DNA from: DUAL01 sp036012565 | Lineage (GTDB): Bacteria > Bacteroidota > Bacteroidia > Flavobacteriales > BACL11 | Assembly: GCA_036012565.1 (NCBI GenBank) | Contig: DASCPP010000024.1 | Coordinates: 1-13,536 of the forward strand | Direction: 5' to 3' | DNA length: 13,536 nt | Shown: in pieces, positions 6,217 to 13,078 of the stretch | How the letters are laid out: every line of letters begins with the position of its first letter | Position numbering within the stretch: the first letter of the stretch is position 1 | Program-made: the position numbers and the translations under genes | Notes under the pieces: generated by a model | What the model was told of the DNA's origin: nothing | Seen by the model: only the letters and a program-made list of their open reading frames with translations | Database searches by the model: none

Positions 6217-7746
6217 ATGGAAATAATAATAGCAATAACAGCCCTTTTAATAGGAGGAGGATTATCCTATTTTGTGTTTTACAAGATGGCGCAAAACAAA
6301 GGAAAGAGCATTATAAATGAGGCAAAAAAAGAGGCAGAGCAAATAAAAAAAGAAAAATTTTTACAAGCTAAAGAAAAGTTTTTAGGGCTAAAATCTGAGC
6401 ATGAGAAAATTATCAATAATAAAAATAATGAAATTACAAAAGCAGAAAACAGAATTAAAGATAAAGAAAATACGCTATCACAAAAGCTTGGAGAAACAAA
6501 CAAAAAAGAAAAGGAATTAGAGCAGCAAAAAGAAACCTTAACACAACAAAAAGAATCTCTTCAAAAAAGACAGGAGGGTCTTGCTAGATCACATAAAAAG
6601 CAAGTAGAACAATTAGAGGCGATTTCAAAACTTTCGGCTGAGGAAGCCAAAGAGCAATTGGTGGAAGCTCTAAAAGATGAGGCGAGAACAAAAGCTTTAT
6701 CCCTTATTCAGGAAACTATTGAGGAAGCAAAACTAACTGCCAATCAGGAAGCAAAAAAGATTGTTATCCAAACCATTCAAAGAACGGCAGCAGAGCAAGC
6801 TATTGAAAATGTAGTTTCGATTTTCAATATCGAAAGTGATGATATAAAGGGAAGAATAATTGGAAGGGAAGGTAGAAACATAAGGGCTATTGAAGCAGCA
6901 ACAGGAGTCGATATTGTAGTTGACGATACACCAGAAGCTATTATTATTTCTTGCTTTGACCCTGTAAGAAGAGAAATTGCTCGCCTTTCACTTCATAAAT
7001 TAGTAACGGATGGTAGAATTCATCCTGCAAGAATTGAAGAGGTAGTGAAGAAAACAGAAAATGAAATATCACAAGAGATTATTGAGATTGGTAAAAAAAC
7101 AACTATTGATTTAGGAATTCATGGGCTTCATCCTGAACTTATCAGAATGGTGGGAAGGATGAGATATCGATCTTCTTATGGACAAAATCTCTTACAGCAT
7201 TCCAGAGAAACTGCTAATCTTTGTGCTACTTTGGCGGCAGAGCTAGGTCTTAATGTAAGAATGGCAAAAAGAGCAGGGCTATTGCATGATATTGGTAAAG
7301 TTCCTGAAGATAATGCAGAAACTCCCCATGCTATTTTAGGTATGCAATTAGCGGAGAAATACGGAGAAAAGCCAGAGGTGTGTAATGCGATTGGCGCCCA
7401 CCATGATGAGGTAGAAATGACTTCCTTAATCTCACCAATTATTCAAGTTTGTGATGCTGTGTCAGGAGCAAGGCCAGGAGCAAGAAGACAGCAATTAGAT
7501 TCTTACATAAGTAGAATTAAAGAATTAGAAGACACTGCTTTAGGATTTCCAGGCGTGTTGAAATCCTACGCCATACAAGCTGGAAGAGAATTAAGGGTTG
7601 TAGTGGAAAGCGAAAAAGTTACAGACACAGAGGCAGGCAAGTTGTCTTTTGAAATTTCAGAAAAGATTCAAAATGAAATGACTTATCCTGGACAAGTAAA
7701 AGTTACCGTTATCAGGGAAACAAGAGCAATCAGTTATGCTAAATAG
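6217..7746 (+). CDS. rny: Ribonuclease Y
   Basis: A 509-residue membrane-anchored endoribonuclease that starts mRNA decay. Residues 1-25 (IIIAITALLIGGGLSYFVF) are the N-terminal transmembrane anchor. About 30-190 is a long Lys/Glu/Gln-rich coiled coil. The KH RNA-binding domain follows, with the GxxG loop G216-R-E-G219 in IIGREGRNIRAIE. The HD hydrolase domain has H357-D358 in LLHDIGKVP and a further metal-site segment AIGAHHDEVE. Length is close to the usual 510-520, so the gene is complete. The ATG at 6217 is the only start placing the anchor at the N-terminus. No TAnnTTTG box lies in the 25 nt between the 6S-like RNA and the start, so transcription may read through from zapA or begin within the noncoding region. 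The stop is 8 nt from the stop of the convergent phosphorylase gene. Confidence 0.96.
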   Translation: MEIIIAITALLIGGGLSYFVFYKMAQNKGKSIINEAKKEAEQIKKEKFLQAKEKFLGLKSEHEKIINNKNNEITKAENRIKDKENTLSQKLGETNKKEKELEQQKETLTQQKESLQKRQEGLARSHKKQVEQLEAISKLSAEEAKEQLVEALKDEARTKALSLIQETIEEAKLTANQEAKKIVIQTIQRTAAEQAIENVVSIFNIESDDIKGRIIGREGRNIRAIEAATGVDIVVDDTPEAIIISCFDPVRREIARLSLHKLVTDGRIHPARIEEVVKKTENEISQEIIEIGKKTTIDLGIHGLHPELIRMVGRMRYRSSYGQNLLQHSRETANLCATLAAELGLNVRMAKRAGLLHDIGKVPEDNAETPHAILGMQLAEKYGEKPEVCNAIGAHHDEVEMTSLISPIIQVCDAVSGARPGARRQQLDSYISRIKELEDTALGFPGVLKSYAIQAGRELRVVVESEKVTDTEAGKLSFEISEKIQNEMTYPGQVKVTVIRETRAISYAK

Positions 7747-7754
7747 GTTTTGAT

Positions 7755-8615
7755 TTACAGCTTTTCAAGAATGGCAAGAATTAATTTATCCACCGTTTTT
7801 TTGTAATCTTTACTTTGTCTTTGGGTAATTCTATTTCCAATTATAGCACAAATAGTTAGGGTATTGTGTCCGAGAGATTTTCCTAAAAAATAAAGGGCTG
7901 AAGTTTCCATTTCAAAATTTGTTATTCTATTTCCTTTAAACTGAAAAGTATTCATCTTTTGATGTAAATCTTCAATGGCTGGCTTTATTCTTAGCTCTCT
8001 ACCTTGTGGTGCGTAAAACCCAGAGGCAGTTGCCGTAATACCTTTTTTGAATTCTGAGAATTTTTCCAATAATTTTTCACTCGCACTGACTATATAAGGG
8101 CTGGCTAAATTTTTTGGCCAATTGCTGTGATTGATAAATGCTTCTGACATCTTACTGTCAATAATATTTTTAGATTTATAAAAATGAGCTAAGCCATCAA
8201 AGCCAAGCCCATGTGTTGCCATTATAAAGCTATCTACGTCAATATCTTTTTGAAGTGCCCCAGATGTTCCAAGCCGAATAATATTTAGTGATTTTTTATT
8301 TGTATTAATTGCTCTTGTCTCTAAATCAATATTTTTAGCAGCATCCAATTCGTTCATTACAATATCAATATTATCTGTGCCTATTCCCGTAGAAAGCACA
8401 GAAACTCTTTTACCATTATATTCCCCAGTTTGGGTTACAAATTCTCTATTTTTAATTACACAATCTATTCTGCTAAAATGCTTAGAAATCTGTTTTACTC
8501 TTGACTGGTCGCCAACAATTATAATATTATCAGCAATATCGTCTATCGATAAATTTAAGTGATAAACCTTCTTCTCAGGAGTAAGTATTAATTCTGTATC
8601 TTTGATAACTTTCAT
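7755..8615 (-). CDS. Uridine-phosphorylase-like nucleoside phosphorylase
   Basis: A 286-residue cytoplasmic enzyme of the PNP/UDP phosphorylase family, which cleaves nucleosides with phosphate to a base and ribose-1-phosphate. Phosphate-site motifs are G35-D-Q-S-R39 (GDPxR in the family) and LSTGIGTDNIDIVMNEL (about 74-90). IIRLGTSGALQKDIDVDSF and LGFDGLAHFY align well with uridine phosphorylase from memory. The ribose site is E235-M-E237 in NFEMETSALYF, followed by the N261-R262 segment (IIGNRITQ). PQGRELR is a plausible match to the uracil-recognising Gln/Arg loop of Udp, which argues for pyrimidine nucleosides over purine nucleosides or MTA/SAH. The exact substrate needs assay. It is encoded tail to tail with rny and diverges from the universal stress gene with a 40-nt shared promoter region. 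Confidence 0.85.
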   Translation of the reverse strand: MKVIKDTELILTPEKKVYHLNLSIDDIADNIIIVGDQSRVKQISKHFSRIDCVIKNREFVTQTGEYNGKRVSVLSTGIGTDNIDIVMNELDAAKNIDLETRAINTNKKSLNIIRLGTSGALQKDIDVDSFIMATHGLGFDGLAHFYKSKNIIDSKMSEAFINHSNWPKNLASPYIVSASEKLLEKFSEFKKGITATASGFYAPQGRELRIKPAIEDLHQKMNTFQFKGNRITNFEMETSALYFLGKSLGHNTLTICAIIGNRITQRQSKDYKKTVDKLILAILEKL

Positions 8616-8626
8616 AAATAATGTAG

Positions 8627-8634
8627 TAAATTTG
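8627..8634 (+). promoter_or_regulatory. Promoter for the universal stress gene
   Basis: TAAATTTG (then C) lies 22 nt before the ATG at 8656. A TTTG at 8601-8604, inside the start of the divergent gene, is 22 nt upstream of the box, within the 17-23 nt range reported for Bacteroidota promoters. Confidence 0.6.
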
Positions 8635-8640
8635 CAAAAT

Positions 8641-8648
8641 CAAAAATA
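8641..8648 (-). promoter_or_regulatory. Promoter for the nucleoside phosphorylase gene
   Basis: TATTTTTG on the minus strand lies 26 nt before the ATG at 8615. A minus-strand TTG at 8669-8671 is 20 nt further upstream, so both elements are present. It overlaps the opposing promoter of the universal stress gene. Confidence 0.55.
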
Positions 8649-8655
8649 AGAAATT

Positions 8656-9534
8656 ATGTCAATAGTAACAAGCAGGATTTTAATTCCTATAGGATTTTCT
8701 GATCAATCTATTATTGCTCTAGGGCAGGCCTTTAATTTAGCGAAAATTAAGAAATCAGAAATCATCCTACTATCAGTAATTGAAGAGCCAAATAAGATAG
8801 AATCCCTCTTTTTAGATGACAGAACGCATGAATTGCAGCAAAAAGTAAATGATAAATTAGTAGAAGTTGGAAAGGAATATACTGAAGAATATGATATTCA
8901 TGTGGAAACCATGGTGGCAAAAGGTCGGGTTTATGAAAAAATAATTGAAGTAGCTGGAATGGTAAATGCTGATTTAATTGTAATGGGAACAAACGGAACT
9001 CCAAAAGGAGTCGTGAAAAAAGTAATTGGTTCCAATGCAGAAAGAGTTGTTCGTCTAGCGCATTGCCCTGTTATTACTATAAAAGGAAAACAGCATAAAA
9101 ATGGTTGTGATAATATTATTCTGCCACTCGATTTGGAAAAACAAACTAAAGAAAAAGTGACTTTAGCCATTGAGTATGCCAGATATTGGAATGCTACTAT
9201 TCGTGTTGTTTCTGTATTATTAAGGGATAAGCAAGATATAAAAGATAAATTAGTTCGTAATTTGAATCAAGTAGAAAAGTTTATTTCTGATGCTGATTTA
9301 GAATGTTCTTCTGAACTTTTGGAGGTTAATAAAGGAAAGGGCTTGGTAAAATCTATTTTAGACTATGAGAAAAGATTTGAATCAGATTTGATTCTTATTA
9401 TGACTCGACAAGAAGATGTTTTTTCCAATAAATTAGGAACTGCAGCTAGAGAAATTATTTACCAATCTGATATTCCTGTAATGAGCATCAAACCTCACGA
9501 AAGAGAGGATGTCCCTTCTCCTTTTACTTATTAA
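8656..9534 (+). CDS. Universal stress protein, tandem UspA domains
   Basis: A 292-residue cytoplasmic protein with two UspA folds. Domain 1 (about 5-147) starts with RILIPIGFSDQSIIALGQAF and contains the ATP-loop region G111-T-N-G114 ... G125-S126 followed by NAERVVRLAHCPVITIK. The loop has ten residues between the second Gly and Gly-Ser, one more than the usual G-x2-G-x9-G-S/T. Domain 2 (about 150-290) keeps the fold (NIILPLDLEKQTKEKVTLAI and LILIMTRQEDVF ... SDIPVMSIKP) but lacks the Gly-rich nucleotide loop, so it probably does not bind ATP. Two-domain UspA proteins with a degenerate second half are common in Bacteroidota. The role is stress adaptation, with no specific partner visible. 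The stop is 14 nt before the pncC/cinA start, indicating one operon. Confidence 0.92.
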   Translation: MSIVTSRILIPIGFSDQSIIALGQAFNLAKIKKSEIILLSVIEEPNKIESLFLDDRTHELQQKVNDKLVEVGKEYTEEYDIHVETMVAKGRVYEKIIEVAGMVNADLIVMGTNGTPKGVVKKVIGSNAERVVRLAHCPVITIKGKQHKNGCDNIILPLDLEKQTKEKVTLAIEYARYWNATIRVVSVLLRDKQDIKDKLVRNLNQVEKFISDADLECSSELLEVNKGKGLVKSILDYEKRFESDLILIMTRQEDVFSNKLGTAAREIIYQSDIPVMSIKPHEREDVPSPFTY

Positions 9535-9548
9535 AGCAAATTTAATTA

Positions 9549-10028
9549 ATGTCATTTTCAGCCAGAGATCAGTTAATTATTCAGCAGATTGGTAGAATTT
9601 TAATTTCCAAAACCCAAACCTTATCAGTAGCTGAGAGTTGTACAGGAGGCCAGATTTCTTCTATTATTACATCTGTTTCTGGAAGTTCCGATTACTTCAG
9701 AGGTGGTGTTATTGCTTATTCCAATCAAGTGAAAATAAATCAATTAGGTGTAAGTGTTAATGATATTGAAAGGGATTCTGCTGTAAGTAGGAAAGTTGCT
9801 GGTCAAATGGCAGAAGGCATTAAAAATAAGTTGCAAACCAATTTTGCTATTTCTACAACAGGATATGCTGGCCCAAAAGGAGAAAAAGTGGGGCAAGTTC
9901 TTATTGCTATAGCAAGCTCCAAAAAAACAGTAATAAATGAATATTTTTTTGAAGGCAAAAGGCAGAAAATAATAAAACAAACAGTTGCTAAAGCGTTAAC
10001 ACTTTTATTGGGAGAAATAAAAAACTAA
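9549..10028 (+). CDS. pncC: Nicotinamide-nucleotide amidohydrolase (CinA C-terminal domain)
   Basis: A 159-residue stand-alone CinA C-terminal domain protein. The family deamidates nicotinamide mononucleotide to nicotinic acid mononucleotide, recycling NMN made by DNA ligase. The hallmark A28-E-S-C-T-G-G34 (SVAESCTGGQ) carries the active-site Ser/Thr region. YFRGGVIAYSNQVKINQLGV and STTGYAGPKGEKVGQVLIAIA are the two other conserved blocks; TTGYAGP replaces the more usual SGIAGP. The N-terminal MoaB-like COG1058 domain of full CinA is absent, so the short form is complete, not truncated. It lies 14 nt after the universal stress gene and upstream of rpmB, a place where Bacteroidota often carry a cinA/pncC gene. 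Such genes are often named cinA in annotations. Confidence 0.9.
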   Translation: MSFSARDQLIIQQIGRILISKTQTLSVAESCTGGQISSIITSVSGSSDYFRGGVIAYSNQVKINQLGVSVNDIERDSAVSRKVAGQMAEGIKNKLQTNFAISTTGYAGPKGEKVGQVLIAIASSKKTVINEYFFEGKRQKIIKQTVAKALTLLLGEIKN

Positions 10029-10057
10029 AAAACTTTTTCATTAAGCGTAAAACTAAT

Positions 10058-10065
10058 TATATTTG
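10058..10065 (+). promoter_or_regulatory. Promoter -7 box TATATTTG for rpmB
   Basis: TATATTTG, continued as CAGCCCAA, lies 21 nt before the rpmB ATG. A T-run ending TTTC (10034-10039) stands 18-19 nt upstream in the -33 position without a perfect TTTG. Confidence 0.65.
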
Positions 10066-10085
10066 CAGCCCAAAAATTAATTGAA

Positions 10086-10325
10086 ATGTCAAGAGTTTGT
10101 CAAATAACAGGTAAAAAAGTAATGAGTGGGAATAATGTTTCCCATGCTAAAAACAGAACGAGAAGAAAATTCTACCCTAATCTTCAAACAAAGAAGTTTT
10201 ACATTCCAGAAGAAGATAAATGGATTACCCTAAAAGTGTCTGCAAATGCACTAAGAACAATCAATAAAAAAGGGATATCAGCTGTTTTAGCGGATGCTAA
10301 AGCAAATGGCAATACGCTAATCTAA
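10086..10325 (+). CDS. rpmB: 50S ribosomal protein L28
   Basis: A 79-residue basic protein, full length for the Bacteroidota form. MSRVCQITGKKVMSGNNVSH is the typical L28 start, followed by AKNRTRRKFYPNLQTKKFYI, the rRNA-binding segment, and LKVSANALRTINKKGISAVL, the C-terminal helix region. L28 is a structural part of the large subunit. It has its own promoter and a hairpin terminator right after it. In many Flavobacteriia rpmB is followed at once by rpmG; here two exported-protein genes intervene. Confidence 0.97.
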   Translation: MSRVCQITGKKVMSGNNVSHAKNRTRRKFYPNLQTKKFYIPEEDKWITLKVSANALRTINKKGISAVLADAKANGNTLI

Positions 10326-10346
10326 GCATCTAAAAAATATTTATTT

Positions 10347-10379
10347 AAAAAAGTTGTTATCTTTGGTGGCAACTTTTTT
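10347..10379 (+). terminator. Intrinsic terminator after rpmB
   Basis: AAAAAAGTTG (10347-10356) pairs with CAACTTTTTT (10370-10379), a 10-bp stem with a 13-nt loop and a built-in U-run, 22 nt after the rpmB stop. The AT-rich arms would also allow action in the other direction. Confidence 0.75.
10358..10365 (+). promoter_or_regulatory. Possible -7 box TATCTTTG inside the terminator loop
   Basis: TATCTTTG fits TAnnTTTG and lies wholly in the loop of the rpmB terminator, 39 nt before the lipoprotein ATG. No TTG is present 17-23 nt upstream. It is the only candidate promoter seen for the lipoprotein gene. Confidence 0.35.
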
Positions 10380-10404
10380 ATTTAATAACTTAAAACCAAA
10401 TAAA

Positions 10405-10968
10405 ATGAATAGTTATTCAAAAATCTTAATAGCTGTTATACTATCTTCATTGTTGGCAATTTCTTCTTGCAAGAAAGAAGAAATAATAATTGAAGGATGT
10501 ACAGAAAGTACTGCTATGAACTACAATGCTACTGCAACTTCTAATGACGGTAGTTGTATTCTTGCTTATGAAATAGCGATAGGGATTTGGAATATTTTTT
10601 CTGAATGTGCAGATTTAACAATAACTATTTTTGAGCAATCTGTTGAGGTTCCTTTAAATGAAATTTTTCCTGAAACAATTGAAATTACTGGAGAGGAAGA
10701 TGGTGTTGTTTCTTTGGATGTTAATGAGAATAGTATTTTAGCTGATGTTGCTAATAATGGAGTTGTTACTATTCAAGACAATCAAACAATCTCTTTTGAT
10801 ACTGACAGTTTTGATCCTACCGGATTAATTGGAGTAGTTGAGGTTGATATAACGGGCTCAGGAACTATTGTTTCGGCTTCAAATGGAAATTTATCTTTAA
10901 CTTTATCCTTTGAAATACCTTTAGCGGGTTCACAATCTTCTACTTGTGAGATTGCATTCTCAAGATAA
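10405..10968 (+). CDS. Small lipoprotein with a CT..A.NYN..A...DGSC motif
   Basis: A 187-residue lipoprotein. The ATG at 10405 starts MNSYSKILIAVILSSLLAIS and a lipobox ending S20-S21-C22, so C22 should be lipidated; an upstream in-frame TTG at 10354 lies in the rpmB terminator and is rejected. Right after the anchor comes GCTESTAMNYNATATSNDGSC (residues 31-51 contain C32 and C51), a short cysteine-bounded module often seen, sometimes in tandem, in secreted proteins of marine Bacteroidota. The rest is a beta-rich acidic domain with C68 near its start and C181 near the end, which could form a disulfide; the GIWNIFSECADLTITIF segment is reminiscent of lipocalin-like lipoproteins but too weak to name. 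Function unknown. Acidic residues after position 2 of the mature protein (KKEE) could influence export to the outer membrane. Confidence 0.85.
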   Translation: MNSYSKILIAVILSSLLAISSCKKEEIIIEGCTESTAMNYNATATSNDGSCILAYEIAIGIWNIFSECADLTITIFEQSVEVPLNEIFPETIEITGEEDGVVSLDVNENSILADVANNGVVTIQDNQTISFDTDSFDPTGLIGVVEVDITGSGTIVSASNGNLSLTLSFEIPLAGSQSSTCEIAFSR

Positions 10969-10984
10969 TTAACTGGAGCAATTT

Positions 10985-11012
10985 AAAGGAGCCCTTGAAA
11001 GAGGGCTTTTTT
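10985..11012 (+). terminator. Intrinsic terminator between lipoprotein and M1 peptidase
   Basis: AGCCCT (10990-10995) pairs with AGGGCT (11002-11007) around a TGAAAG loop; outer A-T and G-U pairs extend the stem to 11 bp (10985-11012). The U-tract 11007-11012 ends exactly where the M1 peptidase ATG begins. Confidence 0.8.
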
Positions 11013-12662
11013 ATGAAAAAAATAAATAGCATATTCTTAATGTTCTTGGTGCTGTCAATACAAGCACAAGAATTTAGTCGTAAAGATAGTTTAAGAGGTA
11101 ACCTGACTCCTGTCCGAACTTGCTATGATGTTACATTTTATGATCTATTTTTAATCATTGATATTCCAGAAAAGGCTATTGAAAGATCGTATAACGAAAT
11201 TTATTTTGTCGCTACAGCTGATTTTAGTCGCATTCAAATTGATATGGCCCATAATATGGATGTAATACTGATTGAATTTGAAGAGGGAGAGTTAGAATTT
11301 ACTAGAGAATTGGATGCTGTTTTTGTTCACTTTCCTAGAACCATAGAAAAGGGTGAGCAAACAAAAATTAAAGTTTGGTATGGTGGCTATCCAAAAGAAG
11401 CTGTTAATCCTCCTTGGGATGGGGGTTTTTCTTGGGAGAAGGATGAAGATGGAAAGAATTGGATTGGGGTCTCCTGTCAAGGACTGGGAGCAAGTACTTG
11501 GTGGCCTTGTAAAGACCATCAGTCGGACGAACCAGATAGTATGCGAATTACTTGCTCAGCAAAATATCCCAATAAGATTATTGCTAACGGAAATTTAAGA
11601 CAAGACACTGCCATTTGGAGTAATTATTTAAATTGTCTGCTCAATCAAAGCGAGTGGTTTGTTTCTTATCCAATTAACAATTATGATGTGAGTATTAATA
11701 TTGGAGATTATGTACATTTTTCGGATGTATATGTTAGTGGAGATGACAGTTTAGATTTGAGTTATTATGTCCTTTACTACAATGAGGAGAAAGCAAAAAG
11801 TCATTTTCAGCAAGTAAAACCAATGATGCAATGTTTTGAGAATTATTTTGGGAAATATCCTTTCTGGAATGATGGATACGCTCTTGTTGAAACACCTTAT
11901 TTAGGAATGGAGCATCAATCCGCAATTGCTTATGGGAATGATTATTTAGCTGGATATCATGGCAATACAAACTTTATTGCTGGACTTGATTTTGACTATA
12001 TTATCATTCACGAAAGTGGGCATGAATGGTGGGGAAATTCCATTACAACAAATGATATTGCAGATATGTGGGTGCAAGAAGGATTTTGTACTTATTCAGA
12101 AGTGCTTTATGTAGAATGTATACACGGATATGAAAGCATGTTAAAGTATGTAAATAACCAGAAAAGCCGAATTAGAAATGATAAGCCAATCATTGGGCCT
12201 TATCATGTCAATAAAGAAGGAAGTGGTGATATGTATCAAAAATCATCCCTTATGCTTCATACACTCAGAACGCTAATTGATGATGATAAATTATGGTTTG
12301 AAATGCTTAAAGGGATTGCAAAGGAGTTTCAATATCAAACCATTGATGGACAACATATATTGGACTATATCAATAAAAAAAGTGGAAAGGATTTTTCAGT
12401 ATTTTTTGATCAGTATCTCAAAAATATAGATTTACCTGAATTTCAATATAAATTAATAAAGCAAGGAAGGGATGTAACATTAATGTTCAGATGGGAAGCT
12501 ATTGCAAATTTTGATATACCAATTTTGGTTAATACAGGAAAGAATAACTTTTGGATTTATCCAAATTCCGATTGGAAAGAGCAAAGCTTAGGAAAAATGG
12601 ATATAGATGATTTTATGGTTATTGAAGAATTATTTTTAATTGAAGTTAAAAAGATAAAATAG
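11013..12662 (+). CDS. Exported M1-family (gluzincin) aminopeptidase
   Basis: A 549-residue zinc aminopeptidase. The ATG at 11013 starts a signal peptide (MKKINSIFLMFLVLSIQAQ); an in-frame TTG at 10995 falls in the terminator hairpin and would spoil the signal, so it is rejected. An N-terminal beta domain spans about 20-230, with GVSCQGLGASTWWPCKDH typical of the M1 saddle. The exopeptidase motif is G298-M-E-H301 (GxMEN in most M1 enzymes). Zinc ligands are H333, H337 (HESGHEWWGN) and E356 (WVQEGF), with E334 as catalytic base. Y408 in GDMYQKSSLMLHTLR is the transition-state tyrosine. The protein ends soon after the catalytic and a small beta domain, so it lacks the large C-terminal helical domain of PepN-type enzymes, as in other exported Bacteroidota M1 proteins. 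It probably trims peptides in the periplasm or outside the cell. It sits between rpmB and rpmG. Confidence 0.92.
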   Translation: MKKINSIFLMFLVLSIQAQEFSRKDSLRGNLTPVRTCYDVTFYDLFLIIDIPEKAIERSYNEIYFVATADFSRIQIDMAHNMDVILIEFEEGELEFTRELDAVFVHFPRTIEKGEQTKIKVWYGGYPKEAVNPPWDGGFSWEKDEDGKNWIGVSCQGLGASTWWPCKDHQSDEPDSMRITCSAKYPNKIIANGNLRQDTAIWSNYLNCLLNQSEWFVSYPINNYDVSINIGDYVHFSDVYVSGDDSLDLSYYVLYYNEEKAKSHFQQVKPMMQCFENYFGKYPFWNDGYALVETPYLGMEHQSAIAYGNDYLAGYHGNTNFIAGLDFDYIIIHESGHEWWGNSITTNDIADMWVQEGFCTYSEVLYVECIHGYESMLKYVNNQKSRIRNDKPIIGPYHVNKEGSGDMYQKSSLMLHTLRTLIDDDKLWFEMLKGIAKEFQYQTIDGQHILDYINKKSGKDFSVFFDQYLKNIDLPEFQYKLIKQGRDVTLMFRWEAIANFDIPILVNTGKNNFWIYPNSDWKEQSLGKMDIDDFMVIEELFLIEVKKIK

Positions 12663-12664
12663 TA

Positions 12665-12694
12665 TTTGTCGTTCAGATATTTTACTTATTTTTG
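12665..12694 (+). promoter_or_regulatory. Promoter for rpmG: TTTG - 18 nt - TATTTTTG
   Basis: TTTG at 12665-12668 and TATTTTTG at 12687-12694 are 18 nt apart, and the ATG follows 24 nt after the box. This is the best match to the Bacteroidota two-part promoter in the window. It begins 2 nt after the M1 peptidase stop codon and continues CAACCCAA, resembling the rpmB leader. Confidence 0.8.
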
Positions 12695-12717
12695 CAACCC
12701 AATAAATTTTAAAGCAA

Positions 12718-12900
12718 ATGGCAAAGAAAGGAAACAGAGTTCAAGTAATATTAGAGTGTACTGAGCATAAAGCTAGCGGAAAGCCGGGAACATCTAGATA
12801 TATTACAACAAAAAATAAAAAGAACACTCCTGACAGAATAGAATTGAAGAAATTCAATCCTATTTTGAGGAAAATGACTGTTCATAAAGAAATAAAATAA
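12718..12900 (+). CDS. rpmG: 50S ribosomal protein L33
   Basis: A 60-residue basic protein of normal length. MAKKGNRVQVILECTEHKAS and GTSRYITTKNKKNTPDRIEL followed by KKFNPILRKMTVHKEIK are the recognised L33 blocks. Only one cysteine (in ECTEH) is present where the zinc-binding form would have CxxC pairs, so this is the zinc-free type. L33 sits near the E-site of the large subunit. It has its own strong promoter and is followed 6 nt later by the DUF4295 gene, the usual Bacteroidota pair. Confidence 0.96.
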   Translation: MAKKGNRVQVILECTEHKASGKPGTSRYITTKNKKNTPDRIELKKFNPILRKMTVHKEIK

Positions 12901-12906
12901 AAGAAA

Positions 12907-13059
12907 ATGGCAAAGAAGACAGTAGCATCCCTGCAGAAAAAAGGGGCAAAAGCATTTACAAAAGCGATAAAAATGGTAAAGAATGAGAAAGGAACTTATT
13001 CGTTCAAATCTGAAATACTACCCAAGGAAAAGGTAAACGACTACTTAGCTAAAAAATAA
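12907..13059 (+). CDS. DUF4295 small basic protein
   Basis: A 50-residue protein, MAKKTVASLQKKGAKAFTKA followed by IKMVKNEKGTYSFKSEILPK and a lysine-rich end (VNDYLAKK). It matches from memory the DUF4295 family, a Bacteroidota-specific tiny protein encoded between rpmG and ftsY. The small size, high Lys content and fixed place in the ribosomal operon suggest a ribosome-associated protein; this is inference. It starts 6 nt after the rpmG stop and is closed by a strong terminator, so rpmG and this gene form a two-gene transcript. Confidence 0.9.
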   Translation: MAKKTVASLQKKGAKAFTKAIKMVKNEKGTYSFKSEILPKEKVNDYLAKK

Positions 13060-13078
13060 CAATTTTTTAGGTTATTAT

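Noticed and set aside
6254..6271. AGGAGGAGGATTATCC in rny as an internal ribosome-binding site or operator.
   Set aside because: It encodes the Gly-rich part of the membrane anchor, and no start codon in a useful frame follows at a suitable distance.
6279..6503. Antisense open frame within the rny coiled-coil region.
   Set aside because: It mirrors the Lys/Glu-rich coding strand, has no homology or promoter, and rny is clearly the real gene; the same holds for the other antisense frames in 8762-9170, 9744-9980 and 11292-11970.
10354..10404. Extended start of the lipoprotein at a TTG.
   Set aside because: It lies in the rpmB terminator and would place extra residues before a perfect lipoprotein signal.
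11897..11920. GMEH in place of GxMEN in the M1 peptidase as a broken active site.
   Set aside because: The Glu is kept and, from memory, GMEH is frequent in exported Bacteroidota M1 enzymes; the zinc ligands and the catalytic Tyr are intact.
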